A DNA stretch of 64,000 nt, from assembly GCA_030706745.1 (NCBI GenBank), contig JAUZNX010000012.1:1-64000 (forward strand). Direction: 5' to 3'. Under the pieces are notes generated by a model. It saw only the letters and a list, made by a program, of their open reading frames with translations, did no database searches and had not been told where the DNA came from. The position numbers and the translations under genes were made by a program. This document shows positions 52,715 through 60,631 of the stretch, piece after piece; the first letter of the stretch is position 1; each line of letters opens with the position of its first letter. This DNA comes from Bacteroidota bacterium. Its GTDB lineage: Bacteria > Bacteroidota > Ignavibacteria > Palsa-1295.

Positions 52715-53279
52715 GCCAAGGAGTCGAACGAGGAATAGGTGCTCATATATTCCCTGTAAGTCCTTATGGATCAACCGCATAGACATAATATGCAACATAT
52801 TTGCGCTGATATTCGTTGTATATATTGTGAACGAGCGCAAAAAGAGAAAATTACAGCGTGCGCGCTGGCGGAAATTGTCCAAAATAGCGATGCTGGCACT
52901 AAGAAGCCGAAGCACAAATCCTACATTCCATATTATACAGACCTCGGATGAACCGCTCCGCTCGCCGCCAATCGGTTGGAACTTCGATCCGAAATACCAG
53001 GAAGAACTGGAAGGCGGGAATTAGAAAATATGCTGCAAGTTGTTTAATATCAATGAGTTGGAGTATTTTTGAAACAGCCGGGCAAACGCTGGTGTTATAC
53101 TCACAGAGGGCTTCTTCAGGATCTCGCTCCGCAAAGATTTCCGATTCGGTGTACAGGGCTGCAGTGTGCGCACAATGGATGCGCCCCCCGAGCAATCGGC
53201 TGCACAACTTGGGACTGGCGGAATTGAGGAGAAGATTTCCAGAGTGAAGTGCTTAGAGGCTCCGACGTGTTAGCCAAAC
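52715..53279. other. Gap with one possible small coding region
   Basis: No standard gene is supported here. A frame ending at 53024 reads IDIICNIFALIFVVYIVNER, then a basic stretch, and ends PPIGWNFDPKYQEELEGGN, which looks like real protein with one membrane helix. It has no ATG, GTG or TTG before the helix; only ATT at 52749 or a start after the helix at GTG 52827 is available. Nothing else is seen between 53025 and 53279. Confidence 0.5.
52749..53024 (+). CDS. Possible small membrane protein without a normal start codon
   Basis: The evidence is the protein-like sequence described for this gap: one hydrophobic helix, a basic stretch (ERKKRKLQRARWRKLSK) and an acidic end. An ATT start with AGGAA upstream or a decayed start would explain it. 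It may be a pseudogene. Confidence 0.25.
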   Translation: MPCKSLWINRIDIICNIFALIFVVYIVNERKKRKLQRARWRKLSKIAMLALRSRSTNPTFHIIQTSDEPLRSPPIGWNFDPKYQEELEGGN

Positions 53280-55352
53280 GTGAAGTGGCTGTTTATCGCA
53301 TTCCTGTTCTGCTCGGCAATAGATGCCGAAGCGCAATGGCTCGTGCCTCCGGCAAGCTGGATGCACCACGATGGCTACGACCGGCCTCGTCCTTCGCGTA
53401 AACCGCGGATGCGACCCCTTAGTATGCCAGCGCCCGAACCACACAACTGGCCGTTCCCAAACACCAATGTAACGCATCAGCTATTCTTCGCTCAGACCGA
53501 ACCATCGATTGCGATCAATCCAACAGATCCATCGAATGTCGTGATCGGCGCGAACGACGACAGCATCTATAATCAGATGCTTGCCTGCTCGTCAACGGAT
53601 GACGGGGCAACCTGGCTGAATCAGTCGCTGCCCGGCGTGCCACTATGGGCGCAGCTTACCACCGACCCCTCCGTGTCGTTCGACCGCTTCGGAACCGTGT
53701 ATTATCTCTTTGGGAGACTTGGAAGCGAATTCGGAGTGCCTCAGGCGCAGAATGAAGTCGCTCTGTATCGATCGAGCAATCGCGGCGCGAAGTGGTTATG
53801 GGCAGGCGATGCGTTTGCCGACACTGCGTCCAGTTGGGGAGCCGATACGCTGTCCGATAAATACTATCTTGCGGTTGATGTGAATGCAAGCAGCCCGTAT
53901 GTTGACAGACTCTATGCCGTTTGGGTCGATTATGGTCAGACCGATGGCCTCGCCGATTCGCGGCCGCATATTGTCTGTTCGCATTCGACCGATAGTGGAG
54001 TGCATTGGTCGCATCGCGTTTCGCTGGCGGGAGGAAGTTTTTTCACTGCGCCGGTTCCGGCTCTTGCGCCAGATGGAACACTGATCGTAACATTTATCCA
54101 ATACTGGGATACCAATGCGATCTGGGTCACCCGCTCGACCGATGGGGGTCAGACATTCTCTGCGCCGCATCTGCTAAGCCAATATAAAAACCTTGCCGGG
54201 GTCACGCCAAACGATAGCACCGGTTACCAAACCATTGGTACTGACACGGATTTCGTGATGATCAACAGCTTCCCATCGATTGCCATATCCGATACTGGCG
54301 CCCACAAAGGCAGAACGTATATTTGCTGGTGTGGAAAATCTGATGACGGAGTGCCACACGTCTGGATTGCGACGAGCGATGATGCCGGTGTCAATTGGAG
54401 CGCACCGCGCATCGCGGATGCTGACTCTGTTCCGAATGCCTATTCAAGATATTTTTCGTGGGTCGCTGCCGATCCCCAGACAGGCGATCTTGCAATCGAT
54501 TATTATGTCGCGCCGACCGGACCTTCAAACATCTGGAGCGATCTTTACATGGAGCACTCGACGGATGGCGGCGCAACATTCAGCGCCCGCCGGATTTCAA
54601 GCGCATCTTCCAGCCTTGCAGTGAAGGAGAGTTCGCGTCAAACTAATTCCGGACAGAGACTCTATTTCATCGGTGATTATATCAACCTCGCTGGTTGGAA
54701 CAACACCTGGCATCCTGGGTGGGCGGACTCACGGAGCATGACCGATCTCGACATCTACACAGCGAAGGTCCAGCCATTTGCGCCAATGCCAGTCAGTAAC
54801 CTTGCTGTTCGCGACACTACGGTCAATGGGAAGAAGGCTGTTGTGATCGCTTGGGACTACACGCCGGAGACTACATTTGGCTATCCGCTCAGCGAGGGCT
54901 ACACATTTCTGACTTGGAAGGATGCCGGCAAGTTGGACACGCTCAGCTCCTCCACGTTGCAGTTCGTCGATACGAGCTCGACACTCGGCTACTACAAAGT
55001 CTCTGTTCTCGCGTCAGGCCTCGAAAGCATTCGTGACAGTGGGTCGAATCTGCCGCGTTCGGTTTCGGGCGATCTCAACGTGTCCGGAGTGCATGTGCTC
55101 CTGTTACGACAACCGGCAGTTGTTGGAAACCCGGACGCAATCCGAATCGAGAGCGACGTGCCCAGTTCACTCTCGCTCACATTCTATGATGAGCTTGGCC
55201 GCACCGTTTGTGAGCCGGAGAGCGATGGAGCAATCTCAACGAAACACACAATAACATTCACGCCACAGCAAAGTGGCGTGATGTTCTATGTGATTCGTGG
55301 AGTGACGGCAACAGGAGTTTGGCAACGCACGGGGAGACTGTTGGCCGAGTGA
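53280..55352 (+). CDS. T9SS-exported sialidase-like propeller protein
   Basis: The start is GTG 53280, followed at once by a signal peptide (MKWLFIAFLFCSAIDAEA). The 690 residues share the EPSIAINPTDPSNVVIGAN entry motif and the DGGATF/DDGATW/DAGVNWSAP blades with the tandem pair at 38195-41908. A fibronectin-like stretch (VSNLAVRDTTVNGKKAVVIAW) precedes the C-terminal sorting-like domain that ends TGRLLAE. It should be surface-exposed. Enzyme activity is not shown by the sequence. Confidence 0.88.
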   Translation: MKWLFIAFLFCSAIDAEAQWLVPPASWMHHDGYDRPRPSRKPRMRPLSMPAPEPHNWPFPNTNVTHQLFFAQTEPSIAINPTDPSNVVIGANDDSIYNQMLACSSTDDGATWLNQSLPGVPLWAQLTTDPSVSFDRFGTVYYLFGRLGSEFGVPQAQNEVALYRSSNRGAKWLWAGDAFADTASSWGADTLSDKYYLAVDVNASSPYVDRLYAVWVDYGQTDGLADSRPHIVCSHSTDSGVHWSHRVSLAGGSFFTAPVPALAPDGTLIVTFIQYWDTNAIWVTRSTDGGQTFSAPHLLSQYKNLAGVTPNDSTGYQTIGTDTDFVMINSFPSIAISDTGAHKGRTYICWCGKSDDGVPHVWIATSDDAGVNWSAPRIADADSVPNAYSRYFSWVAADPQTGDLAIDYYVAPTGPSNIWSDLYMEHSTDGGATFSARRISSASSSLAVKESSRQTNSGQRLYFIGDYINLAGWNNTWHPGWADSRSMTDLDIYTAKVQPFAPMPVSNLAVRDTTVNGKKAVVIAWDYTPETTFGYPLSEGYTFLTWKDAGKLDTLSSSTLQFVDTSSTLGYYKVSVLASGLESIRDSGSNLPRSVSGDLNVSGVHVLLLRQPAVVGNPDAIRIESDVPSSLSLTFYDELGRTVCEPESDGAISTKHTITFTPQQSGVMFYVIRGVTATGVWQRTGRLLAE

Positions 55353-55378
55353 CAGGCAAATCTGCCAGCAGCCGTGGA

Positions 55379-56191
55379 TTAAAAATCGTCCTCCTCGTCC
55401 TCTTCTAACTCCTCATCGTCGAAGTCGTCATCCTCGAAGTCATCTTCTTCCAGGACCTCTTCCTCGGCAATATCCTCGACATCGTCCTCTTCGTCGAGGT
55501 CTTCCTCTTCTTCGTCGAGATCGTCATCGAGATCATCGTCGTCGTCATCGAAATCATCATCGTCGACGAAGTCTTCGTCATCACCGAGAGTTGGCATTCC
55601 AATGACTGGCATGGAAGACCCCAGTGCGGTCGGGGCTTCGGAAGCAAGGAGCAAGTCGGTTGTCAGTTCGTCGTCGTACGGAGTCATCATGATTTTTGCT
55701 AAGGCTGCTGCACCAAAAGAACCGCCGGCGGCAATGGCGCCGGCCCTAATCGCTTTTGCGGTCGGAGCGCCGGGCCCGAGCGAGAGTTCTGGGTCGTCCA
55801 GCCCCTCCTCCGATTCCGGCTCGCCGCCAAAAGCTTCGTCATCGTCCGGTAACGCAAGTTCGGCTGCAAGTGCTTCCTCGACCGTGTTAAAAATTGGAAA
55901 AATTCTATCAAGCTGTGTCAGCCGGAGCATTGAAAGGACATTCGGCCGAACTCCGACGAGACGGACTTCGCCTTCGTGGATCTTCATTTGACGTTGGGCT
56001 AACAAGAGCGCTGAAATACCTGCGCTATCGATATACCCTACCTGGGTGAGATCGACGATCAGCGCATCGATATCAGGTTGCGCGAGAATAAGAAATTCCG
56101 CCTTGAGTTGGCCGGCATTCTGTGAATCGAGCCGTGGCTCCTTGAGGCGGAATATGGTCTTCGCGTCTCCCTGTTCTGTAGTAAAGTGCAT
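55379..56191 (-). CDS. STAS-domain protein with a very acidic C-terminal tail
   Basis: I use ATG 56191 (MHFTTEQGDAKTIFRL); the frame extends to 56254. Residues about 10-110 form a STAS fold like anti-sigma-factor antagonists, with VDLTQVGYIDSAGISALLLAQ carrying the Asp55-Ser56 phosphosite. Residues 115-200 are a linker with an Ala/Gly-rich stretch. The last 65 residues are almost only Asp and Glu. This tail is not known from usual SpoIIAA-type proteins. It may mimic nucleic acid, bind basic proteins or buffer metals. It lies convergent to holA's upstream region (divergent starts), and no anti-sigma kinase is adjacent. Confidence 0.88.
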   Translation of the reverse strand: MHFTTEQGDAKTIFRLKEPRLDSQNAGQLKAEFLILAQPDIDALIVDLTQVGYIDSAGISALLLAQRQMKIHEGEVRLVGVRPNVLSMLRLTQLDRIFPIFNTVEEALAAELALPDDDEAFGGEPESEEGLDDPELSLGPGAPTAKAIRAGAIAAGGSFGAAALAKIMMTPYDDELTTDLLLASEAPTALGSSMPVIGMPTLGDDEDFVDDDDFDDDDDDLDDDLDEEEEDLDEEDDVEDIAEEEVLEEDDFEDDDFDDEELEEDEEDDF

Positions 56192-56396
56192 TATCAATTC
56201 AAAATCGCGCGTTTCCTGTCGTTCTTGCGATCCGACCGGGCGCGGAATGCGCACGGCCGGTATACGAAACTAATCAAAAGTTGAGCGCATCGTGCGAAAA
56301 TCGCCCACTCCGCTCTAACCCTTCTGCCATCTCAGATGGAAGAGTTTGGTTGAGACTCGTGGGGAACGGCACAAATCTACGAATTGCTTTGAAGGA

Positions 56397-57488
56397 ATGC
56401 AAGAGCGGGGCCAGAAATCCGGAGCGGTTGAAAATATCCTGAAAGCATGGCGCGCGGGCAAGCCGGCGCCCGTCTATGTTTTTCACGGCGAGGAAGACTT
56501 CCTTCGGAGCGAATTGCTGCACGAGGCACCCACCCTCCTTGTCCCGGACGAGGCAACGCGCTCTTTCAACTTCGATCAGCTCTATGCCTCGGACGTCTCG
56601 CTGTCAGACGTGATCACAATGGCCTCGGGCTATCCAATGATGGCCGAGCGCAGAGTCGTCATTGTCCGAGAAGCCGAACGGATGCTCCGCCCCAAGCCGG
56701 CAGGTCAGGCTGCAACACGCAGCAGTGCGTCGCGCGGCAAGAAAAAGGGCGGCGAGGATCCGCTACTTTCCTATCTCGAGCATCCAAATCAGGACTGCGT
56801 CCTCATCTTCGACATGGAGAAGTTCGGCGCGCGAAATCAATCGCCGTTCAAAGAACTCGCTGCAAAGGCCGAAGTCGTCGAGTTCGCCGTGCTCAAGGAT
56901 GCCGAGGCGACCGAGTGGGTCAAAGCTCGCGCCATGACGCACAAGAAGAAGCTCGGCACCGAAGCCGCGCGCCTCATGGTCGCACAGCTTGGCATCGGAC
57001 TCGGCACGCTGGCCAGCGAACTCGAAAAACTCGCCATCTACGCCGGCGACCGCGACGAGATCACCTCCAAAGATGTCGAAGCGCTCACCGGCGCTTCTAG
57101 AGAGCGAAGCATCTTCGAACTCACAAAAGCCATCGGCACCGCAAACCGGGAGCTGGCGGCGACGATCCTGTTGCGCATTCTCCGCACTGGCAAGGACCAG
57201 CGGGCCTTCGTGCTCATCATGCTCGCCAGGCACTTCGAGCAACTCACGCTTGCCCACGAACTCTCCGCGAAGCGCGAAAGCGAGCATGCCATTGCAGAAG
57301 CGCTCGGGCTCCATGGTGGCGCGGCCTACTTCGTCAAGGAGACGATCTCCGCGGCCCGCCGATACTCCCGGGAGCGACTCGATGCAGCCGCCCGAGCCAT
57401 CGTACATGCCGAAGAAACCTCACGTCGCGGGCACACCAACGACGAGTTACTCATGGAAATGTTGCTGCTGAAGCTCATGCCCGCTTAG
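56397..57488 (+). CDS. holA: DNA polymerase III delta subunit
   Basis: HolA opens the sliding clamp as part of the clamp loader. ATG 56397 (MQERGQKSGAVENIL) is preferred to 56346. The AAA+-like N-terminal fold has PAPVYVFHGEEDFLRSELL, MMAERRVVIVREAERML and a DCVLIFDMEKFG strand. GIGLGTLASELEKLAIYAG and FELTKAIGTANRELA match domain II-III, and the end NDELLMEMLLLKLM fits the family. Residues near 95-115 are a low-complexity insertion (AATRSSASRGKKKGG). It is not in an operon with other replication genes here. Confidence 0.93.
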   Translation: MQERGQKSGAVENILKAWRAGKPAPVYVFHGEEDFLRSELLHEAPTLLVPDEATRSFNFDQLYASDVSLSDVITMASGYPMMAERRVVIVREAERMLRPKPAGQAATRSSASRGKKKGGEDPLLSYLEHPNQDCVLIFDMEKFGARNQSPFKELAAKAEVVEFAVLKDAEATEWVKARAMTHKKKLGTEAARLMVAQLGIGLGTLASELEKLAIYAGDRDEITSKDVEALTGASRERSIFELTKAIGTANRELAATILLRILRTGKDQRAFVLIMLARHFEQLTLAHELSAKRESEHAIAEALGLHGGAAYFVKETISAARRYSRERLDAAARAIVHAEETSRRGHTNDELLMEMLLLKLMPA

Positions 57489-57796
57489 GCCTGCCATTTA
57501 ATGAACGCCTCTGCATTCTCTCGATTCTCAATCATCTGTTCCATCAGACACGCTATATAATTTTATACTATGTTTTCGGAAAATATTCATGAACGAGCTA
57601 CGGTGTCTCTTAGGTAGCCATCTGTTTTCCCATTGCCAATAAGTCGATTGAGCCCGATTCGTCATTCATAATTCGTAATTCGTAATTGACGAAGAGGACC
57701 CCCTCCACCTAATATAACGAGGTTCGATACCTCGGGCATCGCAGTTTTTTGATGAATTCTGGGCAAATATCGAAAAATAAGTCCTTCTGCCTTGAC
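57489..57796. other. Gap between convergent genes filled by a repeat copy
   Basis: Most of these 308 bases belong to the second copy of the 220-bp interspersed repeat. A small GAGGT-TCGAT-ACCTC hairpin ends it near 57733. No gene is supported. Confidence 0.7.
57521..57743 (-). repeat. 220-bp interspersed repeat, copy 2
   Basis: Read on the minus strand it matches 36308-36530 with the same order of blocks, from GATGCC and GTATCGAAC to TATAAAATTATAT and GCGTGTCTGA. It lies between the ends of holA and the following minus-strand gene, where a promoter or leader is not expected. Confidence 0.8.
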
Positions 57797-59509
57797 CTAC
57801 TTACCGGCATGGATGAATCTACGAACTTGCGGCGGTGCGCCATCGTATCTGACTATGACAGCGTATACACCGGCGGGGAGGTCCGTTACCGTAATGACGG
57901 CTCTGGCGCCCTGGGTATGGTACTCCGGAAACACTTCCACTCCCAGCGATGAGTAAAACTGAATCTTGCGGAGTGGACTCGCGCCTTCTATATCCAAATA
58001 CACTTCGGTTTGCGCCGGATTTGGATACAGATCGTGCCTGGCAGCGAGAGCAATTTCGCCCTCAACTTTCGCTGCGGGGTTCCGCAATTTTACATTCCAA
58101 ACATCGGAGACGCGATTCGGCTCGCCTGACGACCCTTTGCCGGGATGATTACCACTGACATCGCCATTATTTGCCGTTTCTGTCGAGCCGTTCAGCAAAA
58201 GACCGTGGTCCGCCGTTTCAATGACAGTACTGAAGCCATCACTACCAGTGCCACCTAAGCAATTCTGCCAGAGCAGTGTCAGATCGGGTGACAACTCGCC
58301 GACCCACCCGTCCGCGGAGTCCACTGAACCATGATGGAGACCGGAGACGTCGCCATCCGTGGAAATCGTGTTGCCCGCAAAAACGAAATTGCCGTCTGCG
58401 GTCCGAATCACGGAATGAATAATATCGGAATCGGAGCCACCCAGACAGATCTGTTTCAGTAGGGTTCCATTTGTATCGATCCTAAGTATCCAGCCGTCCT
58501 GATATCCATGTTGCCCGATGACATCCCCATCGTTTGAACTCGTCCAGCCTGCGACAACATAACCGTCACCGGTATTGAAAACACAGTTAGCTCGATCGGA
58601 CGACGAGCCACCATAACATTTTTGCCACATGATAAGACCGTCCGTATCGAGGCGGACTACCCATGCATCTTCACTCCCATGCTGTTGTAGACCGGTCAGG
58701 TCGCCATCTGTCGACTGGCTCCATCCTGCAAAGACATATCCGCCGCCTGGTACAGAGATCACAGAGTTTGCCTGATCTCCATAGTTTCCTCCTATGAGCC
58801 TATGCCACTGTTGACCACCCTTCGAGTCTAACTTCACGACCAATGCATCGGTATAGGCATGTCCCATCCATCCTTCTTCTCTAGCCAAGCTGGACGTTCC
58901 AACAGCAAGGAAACCATCCGAAACTTCAATCACAGAATTGAAGACCTCTAAGCCTGTCTGCGATCCGATGTTGCGCGCCCACTCCTTCACTCCCATCGAA
59001 TCGGTCTTGACAACCCAGCCTTCGAATTTAGGGAATTTCGCTCCAGTTATAGGATTCGGGGAGATCGTTTCAGGATACGGATCGGTTACGTCGCCGTCAT
59101 GCGATAACGTCCAACCGCAGAGAGCAAACCCTCCATCGGAAGTTTGAATTAAACATGTCGGAGCATCAGATTGTGAACCTCCAAAACATTTCTGCCACTG
59201 AATCTTTCCCGAGAGATCGGTCTTGACTAACCAAAAGTCTTCCGACGGGCTGTTCAGACCGGCCGAATGATTACCACTGACATCGCCATCGTTCGATACC
59301 GTCACTGCAACAAAGGCATATCCTCCATCTCGAGTGCGAACGAGCTTGTGGTCAGAAAAACAATCATCGAGATGATCATAAACTTCGACGTCTTCAAAGC
59401 TTGATCCGCCATAACAGTGCTCCCACTCGAGCTTCGGAACAGGTTGAGCGGTCACGGAGCCCGAGACAACAATGGCTGCAGACACGCAGAACGATTTTAG
59501 GAGCGTCAT
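57797..59509 (-). CDS. T9SS-exported repeat-propeller protein
   Basis: The 570 residues begin with a signal peptide (MTLLKSFCVSAAIVVSGSVTA). Six or seven blades of about 55 residues follow, each with WQKCYGGSSSD, then a TxDGGYVFAGWT and SNDGDVSGxHG pattern, and WVVKLDxxG. Some loops are Asp-rich (DGDVSG) and may bind calcium. The last 75 residues (LYPNPAQTEVYLDI, then LPAGVYAVIV) are a T9SS type A sorting domain. The protein is likely surface-exposed. Its ligand is unknown. Confidence 0.9.
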   Translation of the reverse strand: MTLLKSFCVSAAIVVSGSVTAQPVPKLEWEHCYGGSSFEDVEVYDHLDDCFSDHKLVRTRDGGYAFVAVTVSNDGDVSGNHSAGLNSPSEDFWLVKTDLSGKIQWQKCFGGSQSDAPTCLIQTSDGGFALCGWTLSHDGDVTDPYPETISPNPITGAKFPKFEGWVVKTDSMGVKEWARNIGSQTGLEVFNSVIEVSDGFLAVGTSSLAREEGWMGHAYTDALVVKLDSKGGQQWHRLIGGNYGDQANSVISVPGGGYVFAGWSQSTDGDLTGLQQHGSEDAWVVRLDTDGLIMWQKCYGGSSSDRANCVFNTGDGYVVAGWTSSNDGDVIGQHGYQDGWILRIDTNGTLLKQICLGGSDSDIIHSVIRTADGNFVFAGNTISTDGDVSGLHHGSVDSADGWVGELSPDLTLLWQNCLGGTGSDGFSTVIETADHGLLLNGSTETANNGDVSGNHPGKGSSGEPNRVSDVWNVKLRNPAAKVEGEIALAARHDLYPNPAQTEVYLDIEGASPLRKIQFYSSLGVEVFPEYHTQGARAVITVTDLPAGVYAVIVRYDGAPPQVRRFIHAGK

Positions 59510-59591
59510 GCTAAGTTACTAGTATAAACACCGCAATGAGCCGTTGCTGAAGCCATGGCTCATTGCGGAAAAAGGAAAGTAAAGTTCTTTT

Positions 59592-60131
59592 TTAGAATGT
59601 AAAGCTGTATGTAAGGCAAGGAATACCGTTACAACTACAATTGCATGATAACGTGTACATCTCTCCAGGCATGGCTTCGCAGATCGTGAAGTACATGCAG
59701 TCTCCAAACTGAAGGGTATGGCTGCCAGGAAAACCCGGATCGTTAGGGTCAAAGGCGTCCATCGATCGTGGCCCCTGCCAACTGCAATAATTCCCGACAT
59801 CTCCAGGGCACGTCGGACAGCCATGGTTCACGCAATTTGAATCCGGGCAATAGCTGCGGCAATTGGCCCGATTATCGTCAGTGCATGCAATTTGAATAGA
59901 GCTAATCGTTAGGTTAGGGCACTGATCGTTGCAAATCCTAACCTTAATGCATTGCGAGCACGGTTGTGGATCGGAACACGATCCGTTTGCGCAACTCTGA
60001 GTTGCCGGCAACAAGGTAACCGTAAAGCACGGCGCTTGAGCAAAGGCCGATCTGACGTAAAAGCCAGATGCGATTAGGCAGAAGATGGCAAGGACGAAAG
60101 GCCTGCGAAGCAAACTGATTGAGCTTTTCAT
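59592..60131 (-). CDS. Cysteine-rich secreted protein
   Basis: The 179 residues have a signal peptide ending in SAFA (residues 1-31). The mature part contains 20 cysteines, all likely to form disulfides or bind metal. They cluster in CSQCIKVRICNDQC, then CRSYCPDSNCVNHGCPTCPG and CNCSCNG. The Pro/Asp-rich middle and FGDCMYFTICEAMPGE suggest strand pairs. No family is recognised. It lies 83 bases upstream of the propeller gene on the same strand. Confidence 0.75.
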   Translation of the reverse strand: MKSSISLLRRPFVLAIFCLIASGFYVRSAFAQAPCFTVTLLPATQSCANGSCSDPQPCSQCIKVRICNDQCPNLTISSIQIACTDDNRANCRSYCPDSNCVNHGCPTCPGDVGNYCSWQGPRSMDAFDPNDPGFPGSHTLQFGDCMYFTICEAMPGEMYTLSCNCSCNGIPCLTYSFTF

Positions 60132-60631
60132 GGTACAACCTTACTAAACGTGGGATCACCGGCAGCACATGAAGCCACAATGATTGTAAAGCTGAGCGGG
60201 CCTGGCGGTACAGCCGCACCAAGGGACGCTTCTGAATCAGCATGACACCGTTTGGTGCCGCATCGGACAATGCCTCGTCTTTGACTCAATTTCGAGGGTC
60301 GCCCATGCGAGACCGTGCAATTGTCATTTTTTCAAATGAGCAATTGGTGCCCCTGAACCCAGAACCAATATACGTCGCCGAAACCGAGGATGCAAGAAAA
60401 ATCTTTGCGCGGCAGAAGAATTCATGGAAGCACTCGATTCAGACGTTATCGCAGTTTTAGCACATCTCGCAGCAATTAGTCCTTGATTTGACTTAGTGCA
60501 TTCCGAACTGGACGAGATGCTTTCCAAATATAGCGATGTACTTTACTGAGTCAAGTCCGAGCGAAATATTCACGAATTCCTTTAATGATGGCTCAACCAG
60601 TTGCCTTCATCGGGTGTGGCGCATCGTCTAA
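60132..60631. other. Gap with no convincing gene
   Basis: The only candidate is a 51-codon plus-strand frame at 60305-60460 (MRDRAIVIFSNEQLVPLNPE and on). Its second half (FARQKNSWKHSIQTL) is not protein-like. No repeat or RNA gene is evident. Confidence 0.5.

Noticed and set aside
56763-57407. 214-codon minus-strand frame
   Set aside because: It is antisense to holA and is explained by codon bias.
60305-60460. 51-codon plus-strand frame
   Set aside because: No conserved features; composition of the second half is not protein-like.
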